The position numbers and the translations under genes are program-made. Positions 1 through 11,262 of a DNA stretch of 64,000 bases are shown here, one piece after another (the stretch's first letter is position 1; the number at the start of each line of letters is the position of its first letter). The notes beneath the pieces were generated by a model, which made no database searches, was not told the origin of the DNA, and saw only the letters and a list, made by a program, of their open reading frames with translations. Source of the DNA: Dichetophora obliterata (taxonomy: Eukaryota; Arthropoda; Insecta; Diptera; Sciomyzidae); NCBI GenBank assembly GCA_963920525.1, contig OY986438.1, positions 124,006,920 to 124,070,919 on the forward strand, written 5' to 3'.

Positions 1-465
1 TTTCTTGATTGTGGCTATCTTGTGGTAGAAACATTTTTCGAACATGGCGATCATGGCGCAAAACAAAGAAAATCGTATATTTTTTGAAAAGACAACTAAA
101 TTTTAAATAAAATTTTAAAACTCACGCTTTGGCATATTTTTTTTAAACATTAGAGCAGTTCACAATCTTGTTGCATCGTTGCAAATGCAAAATAAACAGC
201 TCTTAGAAAAACCATTGAAATGCATCTTCAACCTTTAAGCATATGCTATAACAAAAGGCTGTTGCATATGCAAATCTAATCGTATTGCATAACGCTATTG
301 TGCACGAATGTCTTCATTTTGCATTGAACACAACCACCTGTACTGTCTGAACAGTTCTTATTGAACAGTTGTTTTCATTGTTTACCTTTTTAGCGACAAA
401 AAGTTTCATGTATAATAAAAAAAAAAAAAATATGGAGGGAGTTTGAAAAAGTAAAATTAATATTT

Positions 466-682
466 CGTTTACATTGGACCAAATGACTCATTTTAATTGA
501 GTCATTCAAAAGTGTTTACTGTTGTAGTATCGTGTGAATGCCCCAATCATAGCATCCCTGGATCGATGACTCATCTTTCGACTTCAAAGTTGAGTTATCG
601 AACCAGGGACTTATACGATACTACAACTGTAAACACTTTTGAATGACTCATTTTAAATGAGTCATTTGGTCAAATGTTAACG
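466..682. mobile_element. Foldback MITE forming a near-complete hairpin
   Basis: The 217-bp unit is almost one long inverted repeat. The left arm runs from CGTTTACATTGGACCAAATG and the right arm ends in its complement near 682. Both arms carry the motif TGACTCATTTTAA(A/T)TGAGTCA, itself palindromic, and both carry AGTGTTTAC(T/A)GTTGTAGTATCGT. An inner stem pairs CCCTGG(A)TCGATGACTCA (about 565) with its complement near 590-607. There is no coding capacity. It lies inside the 151-1176 element. Confidence 0.75.
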
Positions 683-800
683 TAGTATAAGAGAAAAAAT
701 ACAAACAAAAAACGGACGTAGAAAGAAATTCGAAAAATTTTGAATATTTTAGATTAGTCCGACGTAAAGAAGAAACAAAAAACAGCTGTAAAACATTTTG

Positions 801-1077
801 TCGGCCTCTTTAGTCTAGTGGAAAGTGCACTAGTATATCAACTTAGAGGTCTCCGGTTCGAATCCAGGTCTGGGCATGGTTTTTAAGCTTTATTTGTTTC
901 TTGCTACATTTAAGAATTATTGAATCAAAAAAAATCTACAGAATAAAGAATTGTAAATATGGTTCCAATCAATTTTTCCTCTAATAATCGATCCCTTTAC
1001 TTTCATATCAAAGACTAAACGTTGATTGTTAAAGGCGCATGCCTAGGTTCTTTGATCTTTTACAAAACATATAAATA
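801..1077 (+). repeat. tRNA-derived SINE, copy A
   Basis: The head has RNA polymerase III promoter boxes: a box A-like TTAGTCTAGTGG at 810-821 and a perfect box B GGTTCGAATCC at 855-865, with tRNA-like spacing. The acceptor stem does not close, so this is not a working tRNA. The head and the following body match a second copy at 2451-2840. Shared blocks are CTACATTTAAGAATTAT, ATGGTTCCAATCAAT and the end block GCGCATGCC(T/A)TAGGTTCTTTGATC-like region. Relative to copy B it lacks an internal stretch of about 110 bp. Confidence 0.7.
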
Positions 1078-1176
1078 AAAAAAATTTCCGACTTCATAAT
1101 ATTAAGGGTGTGCTTACAATCGGCTACCCCAGCAAAAACCATTTAAAACAATGCAACAAGATCGTGAACTGCCCTA

Positions 1177-2450
1177 TTGTAAAGTACGTAACAAACGGCT
1201 TCGAATTTCGCTTTCCAATTTTAAGAGCATATTTTCAAGATATTTCTGAAGAATTTTATTGATGTTTAAAAATTTTTATTTTCAAAAAAGTTTTCATGTA
1301 TTGCTGGCCTTAGGACTGGACTGTATCTTAAAAGTTTCTATGATGTATATTAGACAAGCTTTAAGAAACGAAAATCTGATTTTTATCAAACGCGTTAGCT
1401 AAAAACCTTCTATTTGCCCTAAGAATGTAATTTGCATAGAATTGTGGAACTTGAAAAATGATAATTGCTGGCGCACGGTGATTTAAAAATGCGATTGGCC
1501 ATATAATAGAAAAAAGTACTCTTATTAAAAAATTCTTTATCCTGTTTTTAAGGGTAAATTAAAAAAAAAATGTTGTATGCTTCTCGTTTTTCATTTATTA
1601 ACTACCGGAGTTGTGGTTTTTTACTTTCCGGAAAAACTTCATATTTTTTCTTGTTGTGTTAAAAAAAATCTCATAAATCTAATTTGGGAAAATTTGAATG
1701 AAATGTTGTGAATATATTTTCTTATACTTTATTTAAGGCATATACAAAAAAATTGTACGCTTACGTTAAATAACCTGGCCGTTATGGAATTTTTTGCTAG
1801 AAGTAAACCTTTTTGGAAATTTAGACTTTGAGTATTTTTAGGAAAAAAACTTTAAAATTTGAAAAAATTTTACCGGTGATAGTTTATGCATAATCTTAAG
1901 CTTTTTGAATAAAAAAAATTAAAAAAATACGAGATTCTGTTATCAAAGTTATAGCTATTGAAACTTGACCTGTTTCTTAAAATCCTTCTGCACAGTGCCC
2001 TTCTCTGCACATCTATAAATGTGAAATTATAGATTAGACTTCAATCTATATCTAATTAGTCTATAGATTACATATTAGAGGTCATTTGTGCGACGCTGCG
2101 ACATTTCAATCACAATAAATATTATCTATTCCAAAACACAACGCTTCTATTAAATATACTTATAAGAATAACATCAACTCATTTGTCAAAATAAATCGTG
2201 CAGCTCTGTATGGCATTTACACGAAGCGCGCTATTTGATGGCAACTTTAGCGTCATTCATTTTTTATCATTTATTCATACACATAAATTGATGCCACTCT
2301 GTCATTTCTCAACCGATTTCGTTGTACCGTACGTTATTGGAAAGAAAATTAAATGTAAAACTAAACAAAATAATAAATTTATTAAAAGAAAACGCTGATT
2401 AACATAAGTTTGCCAATTTTTATTAAAAAAATATTTTTTTGCCTTCCATT
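1177..2450. other. No feature recognised
   Basis: A+T-rich sequence with homopolymer runs. The only open frame near its end (2198-2398, 66 codons) has no recognisable domain. I see no repeat structure or transposon end here. Confidence 0.5.
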
Positions 2451-2840
2451 GTCGGCCTTTGTTGTCTAGTGGAGAGTGCGCTAGACTATCAACCCAGAGG
2501 TCCCTGGTTCGAATCCGGGCGCGGGCATGGTTCTTTTCTCTTTCTTTGTTCTTTCCTACATTTAAGAATTATGGATAAACTAAAAATAATCCACAAATAA
2601 ATTGTGGAAAATGTGGATTTAAAGGATAGGAACAACTAAGAGCTGGAAATGCTTGCCGAGGTTAAGGCATAACACTAGCCTCGCTTAAAAGCAATTCAAA
2701 TTGTTTTTCACGGTTGTTTCTCCTAATCAATAATTCACGTATGGTTCCAATCAATAAATCTATCCCTTTCCTTTCAGGTCGAAGACCAAACCTTGTTTGT
2801 ATAATGCGCATGCCTTGGTTCTTTGATCTTTTTTTTTTAG
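2451..2840 (+). repeat. tRNA-derived SINE, copy B
   Basis: Box A-like TTGTCTAGTGG lies at 2462-2472 and box B GGTTCGAATCC at 2506-2516. The anticodon-arm region reads CTATCAA (anticodon ATC if folded as a tRNA), but neither the acceptor stem nor the anticodon stem pairs well. The body aligns with copy A (801-1077) and carries extra sequence in its middle. It ends in a T-rich run near 2830-2840. This is the longer and probably more complete copy. Confidence 0.7.
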
Positions 2841-4579
2841 AAAAAAAAATGGCGTTCTCATTTTCGGGCTCAATTCTGCGGCCATAAAATGTGATCCGAT
2901 CGACACCAAACTGTATATCAAACATTGTAAGGCCAAAAGAAAACTTTTCAAGCACGGGGAGAAAAAATCAAAAGAACTTTAAAATTTCTATACTAGAAAG
3001 GGCCCTCTTATTATATATGGATTATTCCCAAAATGTATTCTTTTTAAATACTAAATCAATCTATTGCAACATATAAATGCCTTATGTTATTCAATACATT
3101 TCAATATTTTTACATCGATTCACATCATTTTAGTATAAGAAAATTTGATGCTAGACTCAGAATCAGCCATCATAATCTATCAAAATTGGCTATAATATTA
3201 AATAAAAATAAAATCTACTTGAAAAACGCAAAATCTTGGTACATTTTGAAATATGAATATGTTATATTGAGACTAAATTTTTTATATAAGTTTTACTGCT
3301 ATCTATTTCTTGATTCTTGAATCATTTTAATTATGTTATAAACACATTTAATTCAGTGCAATTTATGTGCTAGCCTGTGAATATCTCGAAAGAAGAAAAA
3401 AAGGGCTTAAATCATTTTCATAATAAAGGGTTCATATCTACAGATTTGTTACTGTATCACATGTTTTGTGTTATTTTCTTGGCTCTTGCTGGGATGCTGT
3501 TGGCACGTAAGTAAGCGACTGGGTTCATAGGAATTCGGTGGAACGTTCGATGGATGATGGTTTAACGAAAACATAAGTGTGTTTATCTTGTTGTTTGTGT
3601 TTTTTTTTTGTTTAATGAATTGTTTGTGTAATTTTCATTAATCTTACAAGAAAAAAACTCGGAAAATATTTTAACAGAGTAAATGTCGAAGTTTTAACGA
3701 GCACTTTATTGCCGATGTTGTTTTTTATTCTGTTGTTTAACAATAATGTTGGCGTTTCAGTAATAAACAGCATTTACGAACAAACTATGCATAAGTGATT
3801 TAACGCAGTCACTTGGGCATAATTATTGGTAAATTGGTTGAATGAGGTGAATTGATGAATTTCGAATTAAGGATCAAAGATAAATAGCCCTTGAATTTGT
3901 TTGTTTTTATGTATGTGCCAGTCATTTTGTTAACTGTAAAAATACTTTGCTACAAAGTAACCACAAGAAAGACCGCATAGAAAATAGCACTGGCAACAAT
4001 TTTTGTTGTTTTCTTTGCAAGCTTTTTAATACTCTTATAGTGCCCATAAAATTCCATTTTGACAATTAAATTTAATAACGAAATGTTAAAGGAAACCTAG
4101 AAACCACAAATTTGACCAAGAGTCGAACCTAAACAAAAAACTGAAGAAGAACTAACAAAAACTAGAAGCCGCTTTAAACAAAAACTCTTTGAACAATATA
4201 AATAATCTACTGTGAAAATAGCTAAGACCTGACATTTTACTGTATACAAACTTTACCTCACATATATTTAAATATATTATGTACTACTCTGCTATGTCGC
4301 TACATTCTTTGCCTCTGACAACCAGTCTCTTCTGCTCAACTCAATATTTGTGGCCAAATTAACCTAAATTGGCTAAAATTTTGTTTATATACTCTTATGT
4401 TTAAATATTTAGGCAGGCAGGGTTTGACCAACACATTCCGGCTCATCAGCTAAGACCAGGCTTGAGCAGTTGATATTAACCTTAAAAAACTTTACATGCC
4501 AATACCACACATGTGTGAGAGTGTGTGTGGGTGTGACTTTGAATGTGCTTTGTTACTGTTTACTTACTTAGTCTGAACT
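2841..4579. other. No feature recognised
   Basis: A+T-rich, non-coding by inspection. It includes a short TG-rich stretch (about 4510-4535) but no transposon ends, tRNA-like boxes or domain-bearing open frames that I can support. Confidence 0.5.
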
Positions 4580-5878
4580 TACCCTGCAGGAAAATAAACT
4601 AATTTAAAAGTAGTTTAAAACTTCTTTTTCTTCAACTTTTTTAGTTGAAATTCTAACTTTTTCTCTTGTCACCAACTGACTTTAATAACATGGGGTTGTC
4701 ATTGGAGTAAGTCAATTGTCGTACTGTGCATGCGTTTTCAACTAATTCAAAGTACTTTATTTTCAGCTAGCTACATTAAAAGTATTTTGAAGTAAACTAG
4801 TTTTAAATTAGTTAACTTTCAAATACTTTAAAAGTAGTTTAAAGTCAACTTATTTAAAAGTACCTTATATTCAAACTATTAAAAATTGCTTAATTTTTTC
4901 ACTACTTGACTATTTTAAAAGTAATAGTCTTTAAATACTTATATTGTGGATTTATTTAAATATATAACTGGCTCCTTTATTTTGTGTGTACACAAGATTC
5001 CTTAAAAATAAAAGCAAAAAATGTATTTTCATATTAAGAGCTCTTTTCTTTAAAGACACAGCCTGGAAAGTCTTTCGAACAATGTCTTCTAGATCTGTCT
5101 CTTTCATAGAACACAAGTCGTTTAGTGAAAGGAAAAATTATAAATTCTTGTTAGTTAATATAATTATTTTCTTATAAATGTTTACTTTTTAAAGGTGGGT
5201 AAAAGTTTGTGAAGTCCTTAAGCCTCTTTTTTCCATAGGTCCCATCGATGTTGTAATAGATAAATATTTATTCATTTGATACTGAAATTTGTCTTTTCCT
5301 GGGTTCCACCTCATCAGAAACTTCAATGCTTGTAGATTTAATTTTTCTGCATATTTAGTGGAGTGCACATTTTATTTTTACAAATATGCTGCGTACGGGC
5401 ATATAAACTTTGTCACTCATGTTTACTCCCTTTTACTTCACTTTCGAGGCTAGTTTTTTGCAACATTGATTAGTTTTCCTCTTGCTATTTCTTAAATAAT
5501 CTTATTAAATTTCTTTTGCTGTAACCACAATTCATTTTAATTTTTTATAACTCACAAATTTAATTTAATTCGACACTCGCAATTCGCACCGAATTTGTTG
5601 TGTTCAAATGAAATTCTTGAATGTAAAATTTTGTTTTTATGATCTATACCTGTTAATTTTTTGCCACTACACAAGAAAGAAGTACTGAAAAAACCGCAAC
5701 AGGAAAAAAAAAAAAAGGAACATGTGCGAAATAGAATTAACAAAGTACAATAGCAATAAAAATTTAGGCCGAACCGACGCATGCTGCATGTATTTTAAGC
5801 TAATCTTGAAGTAGTTCTTTTAAAGTACTTTTAAACTAGTTCTTTTTTTGGCAATTGACTTTTTCATTCCGATAGGGT
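4580..5878. mobile_element. Putative TIR element with AAAGTA-rich ends
   Basis: Left terminal ACCCTGCAGGAAAA and the complement of the right terminus (ACCCTATCGGAATGAAAA) resemble each other. Just inside, AACTAATTTAAAAGTAGTTTAAAA (4598 on) recurs inverted near 5812-5852 as AACTAGTTTAAAAGTACTTTAAAA. Copies of the motif AAAGTA(G/C)TTTWAA are scattered at 4600-4925. No transposase frame is seen. Boundaries and target duplication are uncertain. Confidence 0.35.
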
Positions 5879-6174
5879 TACTACTTTGGTTGCATAAGTT
5901 TTCTCCTGATTCGATATCCTTTGAAATTGTTTAAAAACACTTTTAGTCAGCTTTCAGCTGCAGCTTTATAGTGATTTGTTGTTGGGCTAGCCAATGAGTT
6001 GCAAAATTAATTCGTTCACTAATTCTTTAAAAGCGTTTTGTGAAGTATGCGCAGGATGGCTTAGTTTTGATTTTCTGACTCTACTGATATTAATGATGTT
6101 GTATAAAAGGACTTCAAATACGTTTGTGAGATAATGTATAGAACTCTTATTAAATGTTATCATTGGAGTAAATA

Positions 6175-7289
6175 CACTCAGAAAACAAAAAATCAAAAAC
6201 GCACATTTTAAAAACGTTTAGCATCATTAATATTTTTAAAAATATTTTACGCCATAAAAAAAATTAAAGCGCACATTTTTAAAAAGAAAAGTAAAACGGA
6301 ACGTTTTTAAAACAACCACGAATAGTTTACTATGATAAAGTTGGATAAAATTAATATTTTTAAAAGCATTTTACGCCATACAAAAATTAAAACACACATT
6401 TTTAAATAGAGAAGTAAAACGAAACGTTTTAAAACAACTACAAACGTTTTACCATGACATATTAAAATTCACATACTTTGCTTAAAAACACTTGTTAGTT
6501 ACGAATTGTTTGTTATATAAGTTTCACTGACTTATGCATTTGATATTTGTTCAGAAAATTAAATATTTTTCATTCTCGATTTCATCACTCAGCAGTTTGC
6601 TTGCAAGAAAGTAATGAAATAGTTTGAGTTGGAGCATTTGCTACCACAACTAAAAGGTAAGTAATTGCTTAAAATACAATTATTAATATCTGACAAAATT
6701 ATATTTCTTTTCACAGACGCTGGGATACAGTATCATCTAAAAAATTTGAATGAGATTGACATAGCTGATGATAAAATAACTGAAATAAAACTGTAATTTT
6801 GAAAACCAATAAAACTATTTTAATTAATAAAGGAAATGGGGATTTCTATAAATTTTTTGCATTAATGGGAAATAGTTCAAATTTTCGTTTTCAAAATATA
6901 AATAATTGTTGTACTATTGCATTTTAAAATGTTTATTGTTACAAATCGAACGAAAATTTTAGAATCTAATTTTGAAATTTTTGTTTTTAAAATGAAAATA
7001 AACGTTTTACATTTGAGAAGATTGTATCAAGATGTATCAAACGAATATTTAAGAATCTTATTAAATTTTCGTTTCTAAAATGAAAATAAACGTTTTGCTA
7101 CAGCATTTTAAAATGTCCATTGTTAAAAATCAAACGAACATTTAAGAATCTCATTTTAAAATGAAAATAAACGTTTCACTATTTAATTTAAAAATGTTCG
7201 TTTTTATAATTAAAATAAGCAAAATCTGGGTTAAACATTTTTAAAAGTACCTCGTTTCTGCAACTTTTGAAAATGTTGTTTTCTCTGTG
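6175..7289. mobile_element. TA-flanked TIR element (CACTSAGAAAACAA family)
   Basis: The left end CACTCAGAAAACAAAAA and the inverted right end CACAGAGAAAACAACAT are each flanked by TA, as expected for a TA-targeting (Tc1/mariner-like) transposon. The same kind of terminus, CACTGAGA..., bounds elements at 19984-20869 and 49195-49445. Inside are two 107-bp direct repeats (6227-6334, 6350-6456). On the right are about three 75-110-bp repeats built around AAAATGAAAATAAACGTTT (6926-7178). Between the repeat blocks is a spliced coding remnant. Confidence 0.65.
6623..6796 (+). pseudogene. Two-exon 3' coding remnant with intron and poly(A) signal
   Basis: Joining 6623-6656 to 6717-6796 gives an uninterrupted reading of 37 residues ending at TAA (6794-6796). 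The intron (6657-6716) is exactly 60 nt, with donor AAG/GTAAGT, a CTGAC branch-like motif and a pyrimidine-rich TTTCTTTTCACAG acceptor, all typical of fly introns. AATAAA follows the stop by 11 nt. The peptide is helix-prone (LEHLLPQLKDAGIQ...); its Leu/Ile spacing recalls a SAM-type helical bundle, which is a weak inference. An upstream AG at 6621-6622 could be an earlier acceptor. It lies inside a TA-flanked element, so it is either the tail of a lost transposase gene or a captured host exon. Confidence 0.45.
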
Positions 7290-7629
7290 TAGAGTTGTAG
7301 TTTTAGAATCTAATAAGACGTATGCGTGAACGATTATAAGTAATTTTTGGTTATGAGTTCGTGTCTTCTTACTCAAAAATTTTAAGAAACCTTCCGATCA
7401 AAAAGTTCCCAGGGCTTATTTGTATTGAGTATCGTGGTGTGGTTCACTCCGACTTTCTTTCGCCAGGCCAAACAGAAAGTAAGAAGTATTACGTTAGCGT
7501 TTTAAAGCGTTTTAGCCAAAAGATTTGTCGCAAATGGTCAAAATTGTGGAGAATCAACAATTTTTTTTTTAATAACTTAAACCAATCGAGTTTGTATATT
7601 TCTCACTAATTTATAACGATTAACCAGTT
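7290..7629. other. No feature recognised
   Basis: Flanking sequence right of the 6175-7289 element. An open frame of 82 codons (7361-7609, plus strand) shows no domain I know and could be chance. Confidence 0.4.
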
Positions 7630-8365
7630 AATAGTCTTGTTTAGCCCGCTTGTAGGGCTGCCAGGTTTTTTTGTAAAAATCGGGACTTAAAAAAAAATCG
7701 GGACATAAGCAAAAAAATCGGGACAGAGACTCAATCGTCCAGTACGCTTAAAATAACAAAAAAAAACTTTAAATACGTTTACTGAAAATCGATTTTTTCG
7801 AGTCGTATGTAACTTTAAAAAATAAATTTTATATTTTAAACAAAAGTTAGTGACAGAAAACTCAAATAAATTAATATAGAAACAAAATAAACTTATATTT
7901 TTACTAACCCATATTAATATCTGAAAAATTCAAAACTTGTATTTTATAATGTGTTTTACATAATGCACTTATTGTTTTTTTCGTTTTGTTTTCTTTCGTC
8001 CATGCTATGTTTGATTGCTAGAAAAGGATGCGATATGTTGAACTTAACGAACATCGTGGGTGAAAATGAGCAAAGCAAAATTAACAATATCCACAAAGAA
8101 TGATGTTATTGTTTCATTCACTCCCTTTTTCTTTATTTCACGCACTGTTCGGTTGCTTGAAATGTATGCGATTCGGTGCAATTAATTAGTGTCGTACAAA
8201 AAAATCTGTACAAATTTAGTCATGAAGAAATTAAAAGGTAGGAAGTATTTTTAAAAAATAGTGAAAATATTACAAAATAAAATTTTTTTTCAAGAAATCG
8301 GGGCATTTGGCGTCCCGCGTGAGGTCTTCGCGGGACGCATATTTTTAGGCTGAAAATCGGGACAA
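7630..8365. repeat. ATCGGGAC repeat block with G+C-rich hairpin
   Basis: The octamer ATCGGGAC, preceded by an A-run, occurs near 7679, 7698, 7717 and 8356, and ATCGGGGC near 8297. At 8310-8338 lies a perfect 10-bp inverted repeat (GCGTCCCGCG, 9-nt loop, CGCGGGACGC) in otherwise A+T-rich DNA. There is no coding frame. It may be the remains of a non-autonomous element; no terminal repeats were found. Confidence 0.45.
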
Positions 8366-8504
8366 CTTTAATACAAAAATTTATGTTTAGAAGTCGATTT
8401 TAAATGATTTTAATATTTAAAATTTTTGTTTGATTTATTAAAGAAAAATAAGTGAAACATGTGAAGGAAGTAATGTAATCTTCTTATATATAAAAATGGA
8501 TGTA

Positions 8505-8552
8505 TGTATGTGGGTATGTGGGTATGTGGGTATGTGGGTGGGTATGTGGCTA
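8505..8552 (+). repeat. GTGGGTAT minisatellite at Helitron 5' end
   Basis: Four to five copies of an 8-bp GTGGGTAT unit follow the terminal TC and A+T-rich stretch. Short tandem repeats directly inside the 5' end are common in insect Helitrons. Confidence 0.8.
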
Positions 8553-8930
8553 TATCACGTATAGACTCCAAAACCGCTGAACCTATCTTTATGATATTTT
8601 CAGGGAAAATAAAGCTTGAGAGTGTTCCTGTGAGGTTTGGTAACGATTGGAGAAGGGGGCGTGGTACCTCCCATACAGGCCAAATTTGCTCCATCGATCA
8701 CAAACCAAAAAAAGTATATATATCAGGCGGTTTCAATCGTAAAAAAATAAGATTTGGTAATTTTGTTCAGATGGTTACTGTCGGTAACTGTACAAAAAAT
8801 GGGCGTGGTCGTAAAATAAATACGCCCACTTTTTCGAAATCATGGCAATTCCAGAGTTCTATACACTTTTACAGTGAAACTTACTGTATAGGTGCTCCAA
8901 GAGGCGGTCACTATATATAAATGTTTTCAC

Positions 8931-9885
8931 GCCCACTTTTACCGCCCACAAATCAATGTCTATATACATAAAAAGCAAAACGATGTGTGTCTGGCTGTGT
9001 GATGTCTATAGACTCCAAAACTACAAAACCGATTGACCTGAAATTTTGGCAGCCGATTTGTTTCAGGTACGAGATGGTTGAGGGGAAAAATGTGCCACAC
9101 CCCCCCTTTTACCGCCCCCAAATCAATAAAAATGTTATATTTCAGTCAGTTTGGGTCGTATAAGGCTAAAATTTTGCAATTTAGTATGTACGGCTACTGT
9201 CGATAACTGTACCTCAAATGGGTTTCCGCGCCCCCTTTTACCGCCCACAAAGAAATGAAAATGCTTTATTTCAGACGGTTTTGGTCGTATAAGACTTAAA
9301 TTTAGTACTTTGGTTTGTGTAGTTACTGACAGTAACTGTACGAAAAATTGGTTTCCACGCCCCCTTTTTGCGCCCACAAATCAGTGAAAATGCTATATTT
9401 CAAGCAGTTTTGGCCGTATGAGACTAACATTTGATACCTAAGTTTGTATGGCTACTTTCGGCAACTAAACTAAAAAAAGGCGTCATCGCTATATAGCCAC
9501 ACCCACTTTTTGAGAAATCATTAAAATTGACTACTGGGTCTATTGAGCTAAAATGTTGCTTTAGTTTGTACGGTTACTGTCAGCAACTGTACTAAAAATT
9601 GGTTCCACGCCCCCTTTTACTGCCCACAAACCAATGAAAACGTTTTATTTCAACGGTTTGTATCGTGTTGGACAAAAATTACTCTCGGCAAGTGCACTAA
9701 AAATAGGCCTGTCCCACTTTAGTTAAACTCACTTTTCAGAGAGTTAGCGTCGAGTGAAGTAAAGTGCGTCAGTCTTAACCTAAATTGAGCTGAAATTTGG
9801 GCAGTCGATTTGTTTCGATTACGAGATGGTTCAAGGGAAATATTTTCCCGCACCCCTTTTTACCGCTTGCAAAACAACAAAAATG
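8931..9885 (+). repeat. About 130-bp tandem units in Helitron, left array
   Basis: Degenerate units are anchored on CGCCCCCTTTTACCGCCCAC, seen near 8931, 9100, 9229, 9358, 9607 and 9851. Each is followed by AATGAAAATGCTATATTTC-like sequence and a CGGTTTTGGTCGTAT-like block. The gaps at 9607 and 9851 suggest one unit too diverged to recognise. Confidence 0.65.
8959..9060 (+). mobile_element. Second Helitron 5' end nested in the first
   Basis: TCTATATACATAAAAAGC at 8959, followed by a GTGTGT-rich tract and then GACTCCAAAACTACAAAACCG, repeats the architecture of the outer 5' end (8479). The text differs enough to be another subfamily. The composite may have arisen by insertion or by end-bypass chimerism. 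Confidence 0.55.
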
Positions 9886-10339
9886 CTACATTTCGCACGG
9901 TTTTGATCGTATTAGACTAAAATTTGGTTATTTAGTGCATATGGCTACTTTCGGCAGCTATACTGGAAATGGTGAATATATTTTGCATTTCTTGACATTT
10001 TCGTATATGGCAGTAAGGTGGTCTGTTGCAGAACAATGTCTGCCGAGGAGAGTGAGTGTTCCTGTGAGGTTTGGTAACGTTTGGACGAGGGGGCGTGGTA
10101 CCTCCCATACAAGCCAAATTTCCGCTATCGACCACAAACCAAATAAAGGATATATATCAGACGGTTTCGATCGTAAAAACTAAGATTTAGTAATTTTGTT
10201 CAGATAGTTACTGTCAGTAACTGTACAAAAAATGGGCGTGGTCGCATTAAATATACTCCCACTTTTTCGAAATAATGGCAATTCCGGAGTTCTACACATT
10301 TTTATAGTGAAACTTGCTGTGCAGGTGTAGCGTACCGTT

Positions 10340-11230
10340 TCAGTGATAAAATTTTATGGGAGTTGGACAAGGAGGAGGGGCACCTCTCATTCAACCCAAA
10401 TTGGTGATATCGAATTGCTTTGAAGTTATAGGTTGACAGCGTCAGAATTCAGTATTCGCCCTCAATTTATACATGCAGTTTCATTAATTAAATTTTATAG
10501 GCGTACGAAAAGGGGGCGTGAAACCTCCTATTTAACCCAAATTAAAGATATCAAGCGACCTATAATCTTTGGGATTATAGGTCGCACAGTTTTTGAATTC
10601 AGTATTGGACCTCATTGTACACATGTAATTTAATTGATTACATTTTATGAGCGTTGATCAAGGGGGAGTGGCACCTCCCATACAACAAAGATTTGTGATA
10701 TCGAATAGCTTTGGAGTTCAAGGTCGCACAGCGTCGGAGTTCAGTATTTGACCAAAATTTACGCATGCAGATTTACTGATAAATTTTTTTAGAGTTTGTC
10801 GGGGAGGTGTGACACCACCAACTTAACCCAAATTTGCGATATCGAATAGCTTTGGAGTTATAGGTAACTCAGCCTCGGAATTCAGTATTCGACCTCAATT
10901 TACACATGCAGTTTCATTGGCAAAATTTTATGGGCGTAGGGAAAGGGGAGTGGCACCTCCCATACAACCCAAATTTGTGTTATCGAATAGTTTTGGAGTT
11001 ATATGTCGAACAGTTTTGGTATTCGGTATTCCACCTCCATGTACACATGCAGTTTAATTGATTACGTTCTATGAGGGGTGATCAATAGGGCGTGGCACTT
11101 CCTATACAACCCAAAATTGTTAAATCGAATAGCTTTGTGGATATAGGTCGCACAGTCTCGGAATTCAGTATTTGACCTCAATTTAGACATGCTGTTTAAC
11201 TGATAACATTTTATTGGCGTTTGACAAGGG
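10340..11230 (+). repeat. About 143-bp tandem units in Helitron, right array
   Basis: Six to seven units are anchored on GGGGGCGTGGCACCTCCCATAC-like sequence near 10350, 10505, 10655, 10795, 10935, 11080 and 11220. Each also has GATATCGAATAGCTTTGGAGT and CAGAATTCAGTATTCG-like blocks. The period is roughly 138-158 bp. There is no coding potential. Confidence 0.7.
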
Positions 11231-11262
11231 AGAGTGGCAGCAACGCGCCGGGTTTCAGCTAG

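Larger units (their letters stand above)
151..1176. mobile_element. TIR DNA element, non-autonomous, with nested insertions
   Basis: The left end (TAGAGCAGTTCACAATC...) reappears inverted at 1151-1176 (TAGGGCAGTTCACGATC...). About 24 of 26 terminal bases agree, and weaker similarity continues inward. No transposase is visible. The interior holds a hairpin MITE (466-682) and a tRNA-derived SINE (801-1077), so the element is older than both. I could not find a convincing target-site duplication, so the superfamily is unassigned. Confidence 0.6.
8479..11262 (+). mobile_element. Non-autonomous Helitron
   Basis: The element starts TCTTCTTATATATAAAAATG after an A. It ends in a G+C-rich tail and CTAG (GCGCCGGGTTTCAGCTAG), followed by T. 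Start with TC, end in CTRR and insertion between A and T are the hallmarks of Helitrons. There are no terminal inverted repeats and no target duplication. No Rep/helicase frame is present, so it must be mobilised in trans. The interior is tandemly repeated: about 130-bp units in the left half, about 143-bp units in the right half. Confidence 0.85.

Noticed and set aside
801..880. Possible functional tRNA genes at 801 and 2451
   Set aside because: Boxes A and B are good, but acceptor and anticodon stems do not pair and both copies share a long non-tRNA body, so they are SINE heads.
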